Assembly: GCF_028657195.3 (NCBI RefSeq)
Contig: NZ_JANCPR020000049.1
Location: forward strand, 1 to 64,000
Direction: 5' to 3'
Origin: Streptomyces iconiensis
Lineage (GTDB): Bacteria > Actinomycetota > Actinomycetes > Streptomycetales > Streptomycetaceae
DNA: 64,000 bases
In this document: positions 25,834 through 33,992 of the stretch, one piece after another
How positions within the stretch are numbered: the stretch's first letter is position 1
Layout of the letters: each line of letters opens with the position of its first letter
Made by a program: the position numbers and the translations under genes
The notes under the pieces: generated by a model
Told to the model about the DNA's origin: nothing
Seen by the model: the letters and a program-made list of their open reading frames with translations, nothing else
Databases searched by the model: none

Positions 25834-26889
25834 TCAGCCGCCCGGGGGAGGGGCCGTGCTCTCCCTCGGGATCAGCCGGGGCAGCGGGACCGTCACGCGC
25901 CGTCCGGGGCCGCCCGTGAGGACGGCGAGGAGCGCTTCGGCCGCATGCCGGCCGAACTCCTCGGTGTCCCGCGAGAGCGAGGTCAGCTGGGGGTGCAGGG
26001 TGCGGCAGAGCACCGAGTCCTCCCAGGAGACGATGGAGATGTCGCGCGGCACGGCCAGCCCCCGTTCAGCTGCCACGCTCACGGCCGCCACGGCCATCAC
26101 CTCGTTGTCGCAGATCAGCGCCGTGGGCGGGGTCGTCTGGGCCAGCAGTCCGCGAGCCGCCTCAGCGCCCTGGGCATCGGTGTAGTCGGTGGTCACCGAG
26201 CGCGCGTCGGCCAGCTCGGCCCTGGCCGCCTCGGCGCGCAGCGCCTCGATCCTGCGCTCGGTGTGCGCGAACCCGCCGATGCCCCCGATGTGCGCGACAC
26301 GGCGGTGGCCGAGCCCGTACAGATGGCGCACGATCGTCACCATCGCAGCCGTGTCGTCCGCCCACACGTTGGACAGCCTCGGTCCCGTCGGCGGTGCCTG
26401 ACCCCCCGTCTCCATGCCGCCGACGACCACGGCAGGCAGCCCGAGCGAGGCCAGCAGCGCCGGGCGCGGGTCCTCGGTGCGCGGGTCGACGACGACGACG
26501 CCGTCCACCCGGCCCTCGGCCCACCACCTGCGGTACAGCTCGCACTCGCTGTCCAGGTCGTCGACCATCTGGAACAGCAGCGCGTGATCGCGCGGCGCCA
26601 GCGCACGCTGGATACCGGACATGAGCTGAAGGAAGAACGACTCCACCCCGAGGCTCCCCGCAGGCCGGGCCAGCACCATGCCCAGCACCCCCGCGCTCTC
26701 ACCCGACAGCGCACGCGCGGCCGAGTGGGGCCGCCAGCCGAGCCGTTCGGCCACCCGCTCGATACGGGCGCGGGTTCCGGGCGAGACCCCGGCGCGGTTG
26801 TTCAGCGCGAAGGACACCGCGCTCGCCGAGACGCCGGCCTCGCGGGCGATGTCCTTCATGGTGGGCCGCTTGGGCGGCACTTCCTCCAC
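25834..26889 (-). CDS. LacI-family transcriptional repressor
   Basis: A 351-residue repressor. The helix-turn-helix is PTMKDIAREAGVSASAVSFALNNRAGVSPGTRARIERVAERLGW (about residues 9-55), followed by a hinge and a periplasmic-binding-protein-like sensor domain (VLGMVLARP, VDGVVVVDPR, GHRRVAHIGGIGG, ALICDNEVMAVAAVSVAAERGLAVPRDISIVSWEDS). The GTG start has AAGGAG 6 nt upstream. It lies 47 nt downstream of a GH20 hexosaminidase gene on the same strand and probably responds to an amino-sugar or glycan breakdown product. Confidence 0.9.
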   Translation of the reverse strand: MEEVPPKRPTMKDIAREAGVSASAVSFALNNRAGVSPGTRARIERVAERLGWRPHSAARALSGESAGVLGMVLARPAGSLGVESFFLQLMSGIQRALAPRDHALLFQMVDDLDSECELYRRWWAEGRVDGVVVVDPRTEDPRPALLASLGLPAVVVGGMETGGQAPPTGPRLSNVWADDTAAMVTIVRHLYGLGHRRVAHIGGIGGFAHTERRIEALRAEAARAELADARSVTTDYTDAQGAEAARGLLAQTTPPTALICDNEVMAVAAVSVAAERGLAVPRDISIVSWEDSVLCRTLHPQLTSLSRDTEEFGRHAAEALLAVLTGGPGRRVTVPLPRLIPRESTAPPPGG

Positions 26890-26936
26890 CGCGCTCTCCT
26901 TCGTCCTCAATGGCTGACCTGGTGACCGGTGGCGGC

Positions 26937-28514
26937 TCAGCGCGCCGCGTCCAGCACGGCGTATCTCCTCTCGAAAGCCTCGTGGTCGCGTGCGGAGTCC
27001 GAAGGGCACCACATGCGCTCGGCGAAGGCACGCTTCCACGGCGCGGTGTCCTGAGCGATCTCGTCCTCCGTTGCCGGCCCCGGCGCGTCGCACCACACCG
27101 ACATGTGCGCGCCCAGCAGCGTGCCGCCGCCCTGTACGCCGGGCTCGTCCGCGAGCAGTTCGGCGTCCTCGCCCGGCGCGTCCATCACGGTGCGCGGCGT
27201 CCAGTCCTCGTAGATCCCGGGCGCCGACTTCTTGCCGCGCGAGCCGGGGCCCGCCATGTGCGGAGCTTCCCCGGCGTGCACGTAGTACAGGTGGTCGCCG
27301 TGGCCGTTGACCACGTCGTACCCGGCGCGTAGGTAGTCGGCGGCCGACGGCTGCGCGTGGCTCCAGCGGATCCAGGTGTCCACCTGTACGTCCTGGTGGA
27401 GGCGTACGGCGCCGGACGGCACGATCTCGTCGTTCCACACGCGGGCCCGCTTGCCGTGTGCGCGCAGGACACCGGCCAGTTCGTTGAGGTAGGCGGCGTA
27501 CCCGTCGTGCAGCGTCGCCTCCTCCGTCCCCGCGTGCTCCCGCGCGTACCGCGCCAGTTGCGGCGCCAGCTCGGGCGTGATGCGGTGCTCCGGCTCCCAG
27601 AAGTTGCCGAAGTACGCGTCACCGCCCAGGTGGAACAGGTCGCCCGGCATCAGCTCCGCGTACTCGTGCAGCAGGTCGCGTACCAGCGCGCGTGCCTCCG
27701 GCAGCGAGTAGTCCAGGTTCTCGCCGCGCACCGTGCCGTCGGCGAGCCGCAGCCGCAGCTCGGGGTGTGCTTCCAGGACCGAGCGCAGATGGCCCGGCGT
27801 GTCGAACTCCGGTACGAGCGCGATGTGATGCCGCGCCGCCAGCCCGGCCAGGCCCCGCAACTCCGCCTTGGTGAGCGCCTGAGGGGACACGATCTCCGGA
27901 TGCGTACCGCTCTCCACCCGGAAGGCGAGCGAATCCGACAGATGCAGGTGCAGCTCGTTCAGCTTCAGCGCCGACAGCTCGCGGATGAGCCCCTCCAGCC
28001 ACCGCACGCTGAACGCCCTGCGCCCCGCGTCCACCGTCAGCCCTCGTACGGGGTAGGCGGGCCAGTCCGTGACCTCCCACGCGACGCGCGGCTGGGCCGG
28101 GCGCAGCGACTGGAGCAGGGTACGGCCCGCCTGGTGCACGCCGCGTTCGGTGTGCGCGGTGAGGACGGCAGGCGCCGCGAGCGTCAGGTGGTACGCCTCC
28201 TGCTCGCCGCCCGGCGCTCCGGAAACGGTGTCCAGGCGCAGCACCAGGTCCTCGGGGCCCGCCTCCGACTCCCCGGCGTACGGCGCGACCTCGGGCAGTC
28301 CGGGGGTGTACCCCTGGCGTGCCAGGTCCTCGGCGAGTACCCGGGCCGTCGGCGCCAGCCGGTCGTGGTGCCGCTCCTGCACCAGCACCCGGGTGCTGGC
28401 GCCCGGCCGCCAGGCGGGCGCGTCGGCCGCCGTGACGCGGCGCGGTTGCGGGACGAAGGCGCAGGCACGGCCCTCGGGCGCGGGCGAGACGGTGTCGGGG
28501 TATGGCTCGCTCAC
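26937..28514 (-). CDS. GH20 hexosaminidase-like protein with altered catalytic pair
   Basis: A 525-residue family 20 glycoside hydrolase, no signal peptide, so probably cytoplasmic. The domain-2 fold (YHLTLAAPAVLTAHTERGVHQAGRTLLQSL) is followed by the TIM barrel: PVRGLTVDAGRRAFSVRWLEGLIRELSALKLNELHLHLSD, HHIALVPEFDTPGHL, and the catalytic strand FHLGGDAYFG. GH20 enzymes use an Asp-Glu pair here; this protein has Asp299-Ala300 (codon GCG where GAG is expected). Catalysis may therefore be lost or rely on another acid. Its ATG overlaps the stop of the upstream GH20-LacI gene (ATGA), and a LacI gene follows. Confidence 0.85.
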   Translation of the reverse strand: MSEPYPDTVSPAPEGRACAFVPQPRRVTAADAPAWRPGASTRVLVQERHHDRLAPTARVLAEDLARQGYTPGLPEVAPYAGESEAGPEDLVLRLDTVSGAPGGEQEAYHLTLAAPAVLTAHTERGVHQAGRTLLQSLRPAQPRVAWEVTDWPAYPVRGLTVDAGRRAFSVRWLEGLIRELSALKLNELHLHLSDSLAFRVESGTHPEIVSPQALTKAELRGLAGLAARHHIALVPEFDTPGHLRSVLEAHPELRLRLADGTVRGENLDYSLPEARALVRDLLHEYAELMPGDLFHLGGDAYFGNFWEPEHRITPELAPQLARYAREHAGTEEATLHDGYAAYLNELAGVLRAHGKRARVWNDEIVPSGAVRLHQDVQVDTWIRWSHAQPSAADYLRAGYDVVNGHGDHLYYVHAGEAPHMAGPGSRGKKSAPGIYEDWTPRTVMDAPGEDAELLADEPGVQGGGTLLGAHMSVWCDAPGPATEDEIAQDTAPWKRAFAERMWCPSDSARDHEAFERRYAVLDAAR

Positions 28515-31480
28515 GTTGCCTCCTGGGGAACGGGGACGTACACAGTGCGGGGGGCTTGGGCCGGGGCTCGCAGGCGGGCTTCGAGGAGCTGCCCTGCCGT
28601 GCGGGCGAGTACAGCGGGCGGCGGCGTGAGGGACCGTACGGCCAATGTGCCCGCGAAGGGGATCAGTTGGGACGGCGCCACGTCGTGCACCAGCAGCGTA
28701 CGGGGGGCGCCGGGCGCGGCGGCGGCGAGGGGCAGCGCATGCGTGGCGAGGGGCCCGTCGGCGAGCACGAGCGCGTCCACCGGTGTGTCACCCAGCAGCG
28801 CCAGCGCCATGGGTACGCTCTCACCCGGCGGCGCCGCCTCACACAGCACGGGCCCCACCGCGACCCCCGTCGCCTCCGCCGCCTCGTGAAAGGCGCGCAG
28901 CCGTTCGCGGCCCGTGAACTCCTCGCCGGGGCGGCCGAGATAGCCGGCCGTCGTGCCCCGGGGAAGCCTGGCCAGCGCCGCGCGCAGGGCCACCGCCTCG
29001 TCACCGAACACGGTGTCGGCGACCGTTCCAGCGCCGTCCCCCGGCAGCGGGCGGCCGAGGGTCACCACCGCCAGGTCGTGCCCCGGTCCAGGTCCTGGTC
29101 CCGGCCCCGGTCCTGGTCCCGCGCCCGCCCCCGAGCGCCTGGACGGCACGAGCAGCAGACCGTCGACGCCCCGGGCCACGAGCGCGGCCAGCGCCTCGCG
29201 TTCGGCCGCCGGATCGTCGTCCGTCGCGCTGAGCAGCAGCGCGCGCCGCACCGAGCGGGCCCACCGCTCGGCCGCCTCGGCGATTCCGGCGAGATACGGG
29301 TCGGCGAGCGAGGGCAGCACGAGCGCGACGGTGCCCGACCTTCCGCCCCGCCGCAGCACCCGCCCGCTCTCGTTGAGCCGGTAACCCAGCCGCCGTACGG
29401 CCTCGCGCACACGGCGGGCCATCTCCTTGTTCACCTGCTCGCCGTTGACGACGCGCGAGACCGTCTTGAGCGAGACACCGGCGGAAGCGGCGACATCCTT
29501 CATCGTCGGCCGCCACCCCTGCGCCCGGCTCCCGGCAACGGAATGCTCAGCCGCCGACTCCTCGACACCGGCCGACCCCCCGACACAGGCTGCGCCCTCG
29601 GCCCCGGCGGAACGCTGAGCACGTGCGGAGCCCTCGTCCCTCGCGAAGCCGCCCGCCTCCACAGACTCCTGTGCGGCCACAGGCTCCTGTGCGGTCACCG
29701 CCTCTTGTGCGGTCGTTGCCTCCCGTGCGGTCGCCCCCTCCCGTGTGGTCACGGATTCCTCGGCGCCCGCCCGGTCCGGGGTCGGCGGCTCCCGTTCCTC
29801 CTCCGCGCGGGCCGTCGCCGGTCGGGCGCGGGGGCCGGTGCCGCCGCGTTGCCAGGGGCTCGGGCCGGTCGGGCTGCGGTGGTTGACGCCGCATCTGTCG
29901 AGCAGGGAGGCGTACGCGGCTGCACGTGCCATGAACGGGTGTGCCGCGCGGGTCGCCGGCGGTGTCCAGCCCGCCTCGGCGAGGGCGCCCAGGCGGGGGA
30001 AGGCCATGTACTCGACGGCCTCCGGTGTCGGCAGGTACTCCGACCAGAGCTGCCCCTGAACGCCCAGCACACGCCCCGCACCCGGCGCCTCCAGGGTGCC
30101 TTCCGGGATACCGGCGGTGTGCGGTTCGAAGGCGGCGACCTTCTCCAGCGGCAGGTGGCCGCCCTGGGCCAGGGGCTCGCCCGGGTCCTCCGACTGATAG
30201 TGGTCGAGGTAGGTGAAGCCGGTGGGGCACTGCACGATGTCGTGCCCGGCGGCGAGCGCGGCGCCGGCCACACCCGGCGTGATCCAGTCCCGCCAGGCCA
30301 GCACGAGCGCGTCAGGGGGCGCGTCACCGGAGGCCACCATCTCGTCCCACCCGGCGACCCGCCGTCCCGCGGCCCGCGCATGCGCGGCGAGGTGGCCATG
30401 GAACCAGCCCTGGATGCCCTCGACGGAGGCCAGGCCCAGTTCACGCGCCCGCGCCCGTACGGCGGGGCTGGAGCGCCACTCGGTGCGCGGGCACTCGTCG
30501 CCGCCCAGGTGCACCACGGGCCCGTCGAACACGTCGAAGACCGCGTCCAGCACGTCCCGCGCGAAGTCCAGCGCCCGTTCGGTGGGCGCCAGCACATGGT
30601 CCGAGACACCCCAGCCGCCCGCCACCTTGTGCGGCCCTGTCACGCCCAGTTCGGGGTAGGCGGCGAGGGCCGCCCGCACATGTCCCGGCATGTCCACCTC
30701 GGGTACGAGGGTCAGATGCCGTGCCGCCGCGTACGCGGAGATCTCCGCCAGGTCGGCGCGCGTGTAATGGCCGCCGTGCGGTGTGGGGTCGTACCCCGAC
30801 GGCTGGGTCGCATGTCCGGTCAGGGTGCCCTCGCGCCAGCCACCGACCTCGGTGAGCAGCGGCAGACCCGGCACCTCCAGCCGCCAGCCCTGGTCGTCGG
30901 TCAGATGCAGATGGACGGTGTTGAGGCGGTGCAGGGCGGCCAGATCCAGCATGCGCAGCACGGCACGCTTGGGCAGGAAGTGCCGCGCCACATCCAGCAT
31001 CACCCCCCGCCACGGGAAGCGCGGCGCGTCCTCCACGAGGCAGCACGGCAGCTCGTGCCCGTACGCCAGCAGCAGCTGGCGCAGCGTCTGGACGCCGCGC
31101 GCCAGCCCTTGCCCCGTACTCGCGCGCAGTTCCACGCCACCGGGCGCGATCTCCAGCCGGTACGCCTCGGAGCGGGTGTCCCCGGTGGCACCCACGCCGT
31201 CGATGTCCCGCAACAAAAGACGTACATACGGCAGTTCCCGGTCACCGTCCGGACCTACCAGCACCCGGCTCTCATCGAGCGCGGCGCGCAGCAGCGCGCC
31301 TTCCCGTGCCGTGTCCCGGCCGTACTCGACGCGTACGCCGGCCGTTACGCCGCCCGCCGTGCCGCCCGTCGCGCCTGCGATTACGCCGCCCAAGCCGTCC
31401 AGGCGCAGCGAACCGGGGCATACCCGCACAGAGGCGGGATACGGGACGAGAGGCAGCGACCCTTCAGGTGCGGCGGTCAC
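28511..31480 (-). CDS. GH20 beta-N-acetylhexosaminidase fused to LacI-family repressor
   Basis: One uninterrupted frame of 989 codons. Residues 1-545 are a GH20 enzyme with PWRGVMLDVARHFLPKRAVLRMLDLAALHRLNTVHLHLTDDQGWRLE, EVDMPGHVRAALAAYPEL and an intact catalytic pair Asp328-Glu329 in VVHLGGDECPRTEW. Residues 546-655 are a repeat-rich Thr/Ala/Glu/Gln linker. From Met660 a complete LacI repressor follows (RPTMKDVAASAGVSLKTVSRVVNGEQVNKEMARRVREAVRRLGY; sensor domain VALVLPSLADPYLAGIAEAAERW). RPT before Met660 matches the neighbouring LacI protein, yet no start codon occurs between the linker and Met660. The GTG start has GGAGG. A Gly-Pro repeat (about residues 785-800) sits in a sensor-domain loop. 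Either a true enzyme-repressor fusion or two genes with lost stop. Confidence 0.8.
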   Translation of the reverse strand: MTAAPEGSLPLVPYPASVRVCPGSLRLDGLGGVIAGATGGTAGGVTAGVRVEYGRDTAREGALLRAALDESRVLVGPDGDRELPYVRLLLRDIDGVGATGDTRSEAYRLEIAPGGVELRASTGQGLARGVQTLRQLLLAYGHELPCCLVEDAPRFPWRGVMLDVARHFLPKRAVLRMLDLAALHRLNTVHLHLTDDQGWRLEVPGLPLLTEVGGWREGTLTGHATQPSGYDPTPHGGHYTRADLAEISAYAAARHLTLVPEVDMPGHVRAALAAYPELGVTGPHKVAGGWGVSDHVLAPTERALDFARDVLDAVFDVFDGPVVHLGGDECPRTEWRSSPAVRARARELGLASVEGIQGWFHGHLAAHARAAGRRVAGWDEMVASGDAPPDALVLAWRDWITPGVAGAALAAGHDIVQCPTGFTYLDHYQSEDPGEPLAQGGHLPLEKVAAFEPHTAGIPEGTLEAPGAGRVLGVQGQLWSEYLPTPEAVEYMAFPRLGALAEAGWTPPATRAAHPFMARAAAYASLLDRCGVNHRSPTGPSPWQRGGTGPRARPATARAEEEREPPTPDRAGAEESVTTREGATAREATTAQEAVTAQEPVAAQESVEAGGFARDEGSARAQRSAGAEGAACVGGSAGVEESAAEHSVAGSRAQGWRPTMKDVAASAGVSLKTVSRVVNGEQVNKEMARRVREAVRRLGYRLNESGRVLRRGGRSGTVALVLPSLADPYLAGIAEAAERWARSVRRALLLSATDDDPAAEREALAALVARGVDGLLLVPSRRSGAGAGPGPGPGPGPGPGHDLAVVTLGRPLPGDGAGTVADTVFGDEAVALRAALARLPRGTTAGYLGRPGEEFTGRERLRAFHEAAEATGVAVGPVLCEAAPPGESVPMALALLGDTPVDALVLADGPLATHALPLAAAAPGAPRTLLVHDVAPSQLIPFAGTLAVRSLTPPPAVLARTAGQLLEARLRAPAQAPRTVYVPVPQEAT

Positions 31481-31525
31481 AGGCTCTTACCTCCACACGC
31501 TCCACAGGTCCACGGGCCGGACAGT

Positions 31526-31596
31526 GGGACAACGTTATCGGCGATTCTCCGAACTGGCCGATATGGCCCCCGAATCTGCCCGGGACAACGTTGTCC
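31526..31596. promoter_or_regulatory. LacI-type operators upstream of the GH20 genes
   Basis: The perfect 14-bp palindrome GGACAACGTTGTCC lies at 31583-31596, and a one-sided variant GGGACAACGTTATCGG at 31526-31541, 57 bp (about 5.4 helical turns) away. The central AACGTT matches the CG-centred symmetry of LacI-family sites. They lie between the GH20-LacI gene (minus) and the cupin gene (plus), so they may control both and allow looping. Confidence 0.6.
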
Positions 31597-31764
31597 GACA
31601 GGTGCCTGATATTCCCCAAGTCCCGCCCCCCGCCGCCGGGTTGGCCACCGATGCGCCGGAACGGGCCGTTATAACCTGCCGTGACAACCTGAGCGAACGA
31701 GCTGGCTCCCCGCCCCGCGGACCGGGTGCCACCGCAGCACACCAACACCGAAAGGAACCGGTTC

Positions 31765-32196
31765 ATGGGTAGTGATTCCTGCGCTGATCTCCCGCTGGTC
31801 GGGACCGTTGTCGCCGAAGACTTCGCCCGCTGGAGCCCCGAGCTGCGGAAGGAATTCGACAGCAACGCCCACAACGGCTGGATGGGCCAGTCCCTGGTGA
31901 AAGAGACCGATTCACTCCGTATATGGGAGACACACCTTCAGCCGGAAGAGCGCATTCCCGTCCACCGCCATGTGCTGGACTACTTCTGGATAGCCCTCAC
32001 AAGCGGCAGGGCCCGGCAGCACTCCGGTGACGGCACCACGCGCGAAATCACCTACGTCGGCGGCCAGACCTGGCATTTCCGTTTCACAAGCGGCCGTTAC
32101 CACCTTCACGACCTGAAGAACATCGGCGACGACGTACTGTCGTTCCTGACCGTGGAGACCAAGGGCGGAACGAACGCCCCTCTACGGCTCCCCTGA
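31765..32196 (+). CDS. Cupin-domain protein
   Basis: A 143-residue single-cupin protein. The conserved cupin motif 1 region is HLQPEERIPVHRHVLDYFWIALTSGRARQHSGDG and motif 2 is GGQTWHFRFTSGRYHLHDLKNIGDDVLSFLTVE; His residues in PVHRH and YHLHDL could bind a metal. I start at ATG (MGSDSCAD) because GAAAGGA is 9 nt upstream. It is divergent from the GH20-LacI gene and may be under the same LacI operators. Its codon use is somewhat less GC-biased than its neighbours. The function is unknown; a sensor or small dioxygenase/isomerase is possible. Confidence 0.75.
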   Translation: MGSDSCADLPLVGTVVAEDFARWSPELRKEFDSNAHNGWMGQSLVKETDSLRIWETHLQPEERIPVHRHVLDYFWIALTSGRARQHSGDGTTREITYVGGQTWHFRFTSGRYHLHDLKNIGDDVLSFLTVETKGGTNAPLRLP

Positions 32197-32308
32197 GCCT
32201 GCTGCGTATCCGATCGGGCCCGAAACCGGCCTCGGACCGCGCCGCCCACTCCGACTCCGCCAACCACCCTTGGCGTGGTGGGCGGAGCCCGCACACACGA
32301 GAGCCCCT

Positions 32309-32329
32309 CACCGTGCGCCATGCGCGGTG
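32309..32329. terminator. Hairpin between convergent cupin and ferredoxin genes
   Basis: A 9-bp stem (CACCGTGCG with its complement, one wobble pair) around a 3-nt loop lies in the 165-nt gap between the convergent stops. There is no T-tract, as is common in high-GC actinomycetes, so it is only a candidate. Confidence 0.35.
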
Positions 32330-32361
32330 CGGGGTTCCCGGTCCGGGCAGTGTCACGGTCG

Positions 32362-32688
32362 CTACGAGCCCGAGGAGTCAGGGGAGTCCGGGGAGCCCGG
32401 GGAGTCAGGGGAGTCCCTGGAGCCCGTAGTGCCCGTGGGGTCCGGGGAGTTGAGGGCGATGGCTCCGGCGGGGCAGAGGCCGACGGCCATCCGGGCCGCG
32501 GCCCGGTGCTCAGGGGCCGGCACGGGGTTCAGCAGCACCACCAGCCCTTCCTCGTCGTCCTGGTCGAAGAGAGCGGGAGCCGTCAGGGCACACATGCCGG
32601 CGCCGGCGCAGCGGTCACGGTCGGCGCTGAGGCGCAGCGGCTCCCTGGGGTGTTCCCCGCTCGAAGCGCTCGGGGCAGGCGCGCTCAT
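32362..32688 (-). CDS. 3Fe-4S ferredoxin, P450 partner
   Basis: A 108-residue ferredoxin with the three-cysteine pattern of P450 partners: Cys27 and Cys33 in DRCAGAGMC and Cys72 in VGLCPAGAI, which binds a 3Fe-4S cluster. The last 25 residues are a Ser-Pro-Asp-Gly repeat tail encoded by GGGGAGTCC-type repeats, which is unusual for the family. The ATG overlaps the P450 stop (ATGA), so the two are co-translated and it should deliver electrons to that P450. Confidence 0.9.
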   Translation of the reverse strand: MSAPAPSASSGEHPREPLRLSADRDRCAGAGMCALTAPALFDQDDEEGLVVLLNPVPAPEHRAAARMAVGLCPAGAIALNSPDPTGTTGSRDSPDSPGSPDSPDSSGS

Positions 32689-33953
32689 GGCTGCTTCTCC
32701 TCCTTGTCCCAGGTGACGGGCAGGCCGACCACCCCGTAGATGTTGGAACGGTCGCGCAGCGGCACCTCCTCGGGCGGCACCGCGAGGCGCAGGGTGGGGA
32801 AGCGGGCGAAGAGGGCGGGGAACGCGACGGTCATCTCGACGCGGGCGAGCTGCTGGCCCAGGCACTGGTGGACGCCGTGGCCGAAGGCCAGATGTCCGGT
32901 GGCCCTGCGGTGGATGTCGAGCCGGTCGGGGTCGGGGAACTTCCGCGGGTCGCGGTTGGTGGCCTGCACGGAAACGGTCACCGTCTCGCCCGCCTTGATC
33001 AGTTGCCCCTCCACCTCCACGTCCTTGAGCGCCGAGCGTGTCAGCGGGTCGGCCACGCTGAGGTAGCGCAGCAGCTCCTCCACGGTCCGCTCGGCCAGTG
33101 CGGGATCGGCGCGCAGGGCCGCAAGCTGGTCGGGGTTGCTCAGCAGGGCGAAGGTGCCGAGCGCGAGCATGTTCGCTGTGGTGTCGAGCCCGGCGGCGAG
33201 CAGCAGCAGGCCGATTCCGCCCAGCTCCTCGTCGGTGAGGTCGGAGGTGGTCAGATCGCTGAGCAGGTCGTCGGTCGGCTCGGCACGCTTGGTGAGGACC
33301 AGCTCGTTCAGGTACTGGAGCAGCGCGGCGTAGGCCCCACCCTTCGCCTCCATGTCCGCCGTCTGGTCGAAGATGATCGCCACATGGCTCTGGAAGCGCT
33401 CCCTGTCGGCGTACGGCACCCCGAGCAGCTCGCAGATCATGAGCGCGGGCACGGGCTGCGCGAACGCCTGCACCAGGTCGGCCGTGGGCCCGGCCTGTTC
33501 CATGGCGTCCAGACACTCGGTGGTGAACTGCTCGACGCGCTCGGCGAGTTGACGCATGCGGCGGACGGTGAACTTACCTGTGAGCAGGCGCCGGTAACGG
33601 GTGTGCTCCGGGGCATCCAGGCCGGTCATGTCGCCGACCTGCGCCGGCGGTAGCTCCTCCGGTATGTCCCCCATCGGGAATGGCAGGTGCAGGAGTTCGT
33701 AGCGTGAGCTGAAGCGCGGGTCGGCCAGTACCGAGCGGCCCGCGGCATGGCCGGTGACCAGCCAGCCCACGTGTCCGTCGGCGTAGCGCATACGGCGCAG
33801 CGGCTTGTCGCTCAGCGCGGCGAGTTCGGCGGGCGGGTCGAAGGGGCAGCCTGTGCGCCGGTCGGTCGGCAGCGTGGGAGGCTCTTCGGCGCTGACGCTG
33901 CTGGGAACGGCGCTGGTGCCGGCTGCCGTCGGGTCGTACGCCATGGGGTCCAT
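32685..33953 (-). CDS. Cytochrome P450 (CYP105/107-like)
   Basis: A soluble bacterial P450 of 422 residues. I-helix LLLLAAGLDTTANM, ExxR in the VEELLRYL segment, the meander PRKFPDPDRLDIHR and heme-binding FGHGVHQCLG with Cys364 are all present. The N-terminal GCPFDPP is typical of CYP105-like enzymes. A strong AGGAGGA site precedes the ATG. It is coupled to the 3Fe-4S ferredoxin and lies 39 nt downstream of the ABC permease gene; it may hydroxylate a xenobiotic or natural product that the exporter removes. The substrate is unknown. Confidence 0.92.
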   Translation of the reverse strand: MDPMAYDPTAAGTSAVPSSVSAEEPPTLPTDRRTGCPFDPPAELAALSDKPLRRMRYADGHVGWLVTGHAAGRSVLADPRFSSRYELLHLPFPMGDIPEELPPAQVGDMTGLDAPEHTRYRRLLTGKFTVRRMRQLAERVEQFTTECLDAMEQAGPTADLVQAFAQPVPALMICELLGVPYADRERFQSHVAIIFDQTADMEAKGGAYAALLQYLNELVLTKRAEPTDDLLSDLTTSDLTDEELGGIGLLLLAAGLDTTANMLALGTFALLSNPDQLAALRADPALAERTVEELLRYLSVADPLTRSALKDVEVEGQLIKAGETVTVSVQATNRDPRKFPDPDRLDIHRRATGHLAFGHGVHQCLGQQLARVEMTVAFPALFARFPTLRLAVPPEEVPLRDRSNIYGVVGLPVTWDKEEKQP

Positions 33954-33992
33954 GGGATCCTCCTGCGGGCGTTGGGTGTTGGGTGTTGGCGC

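Noticed and set aside
22757..26185. A 1142-codon plus-strand frame across both hydantoinase genes
   Set aside because: The correct frames carry all family motifs; this one is Ser/Pro/Arg-rich shadow sequence.
29119..29131. Gly-Pro repeat in the LacI domain considered as a frameshift scar
   Set aside because: The reading frame and LacI motifs continue correctly on both sides; it is an in-frame hexanucleotide expansion.
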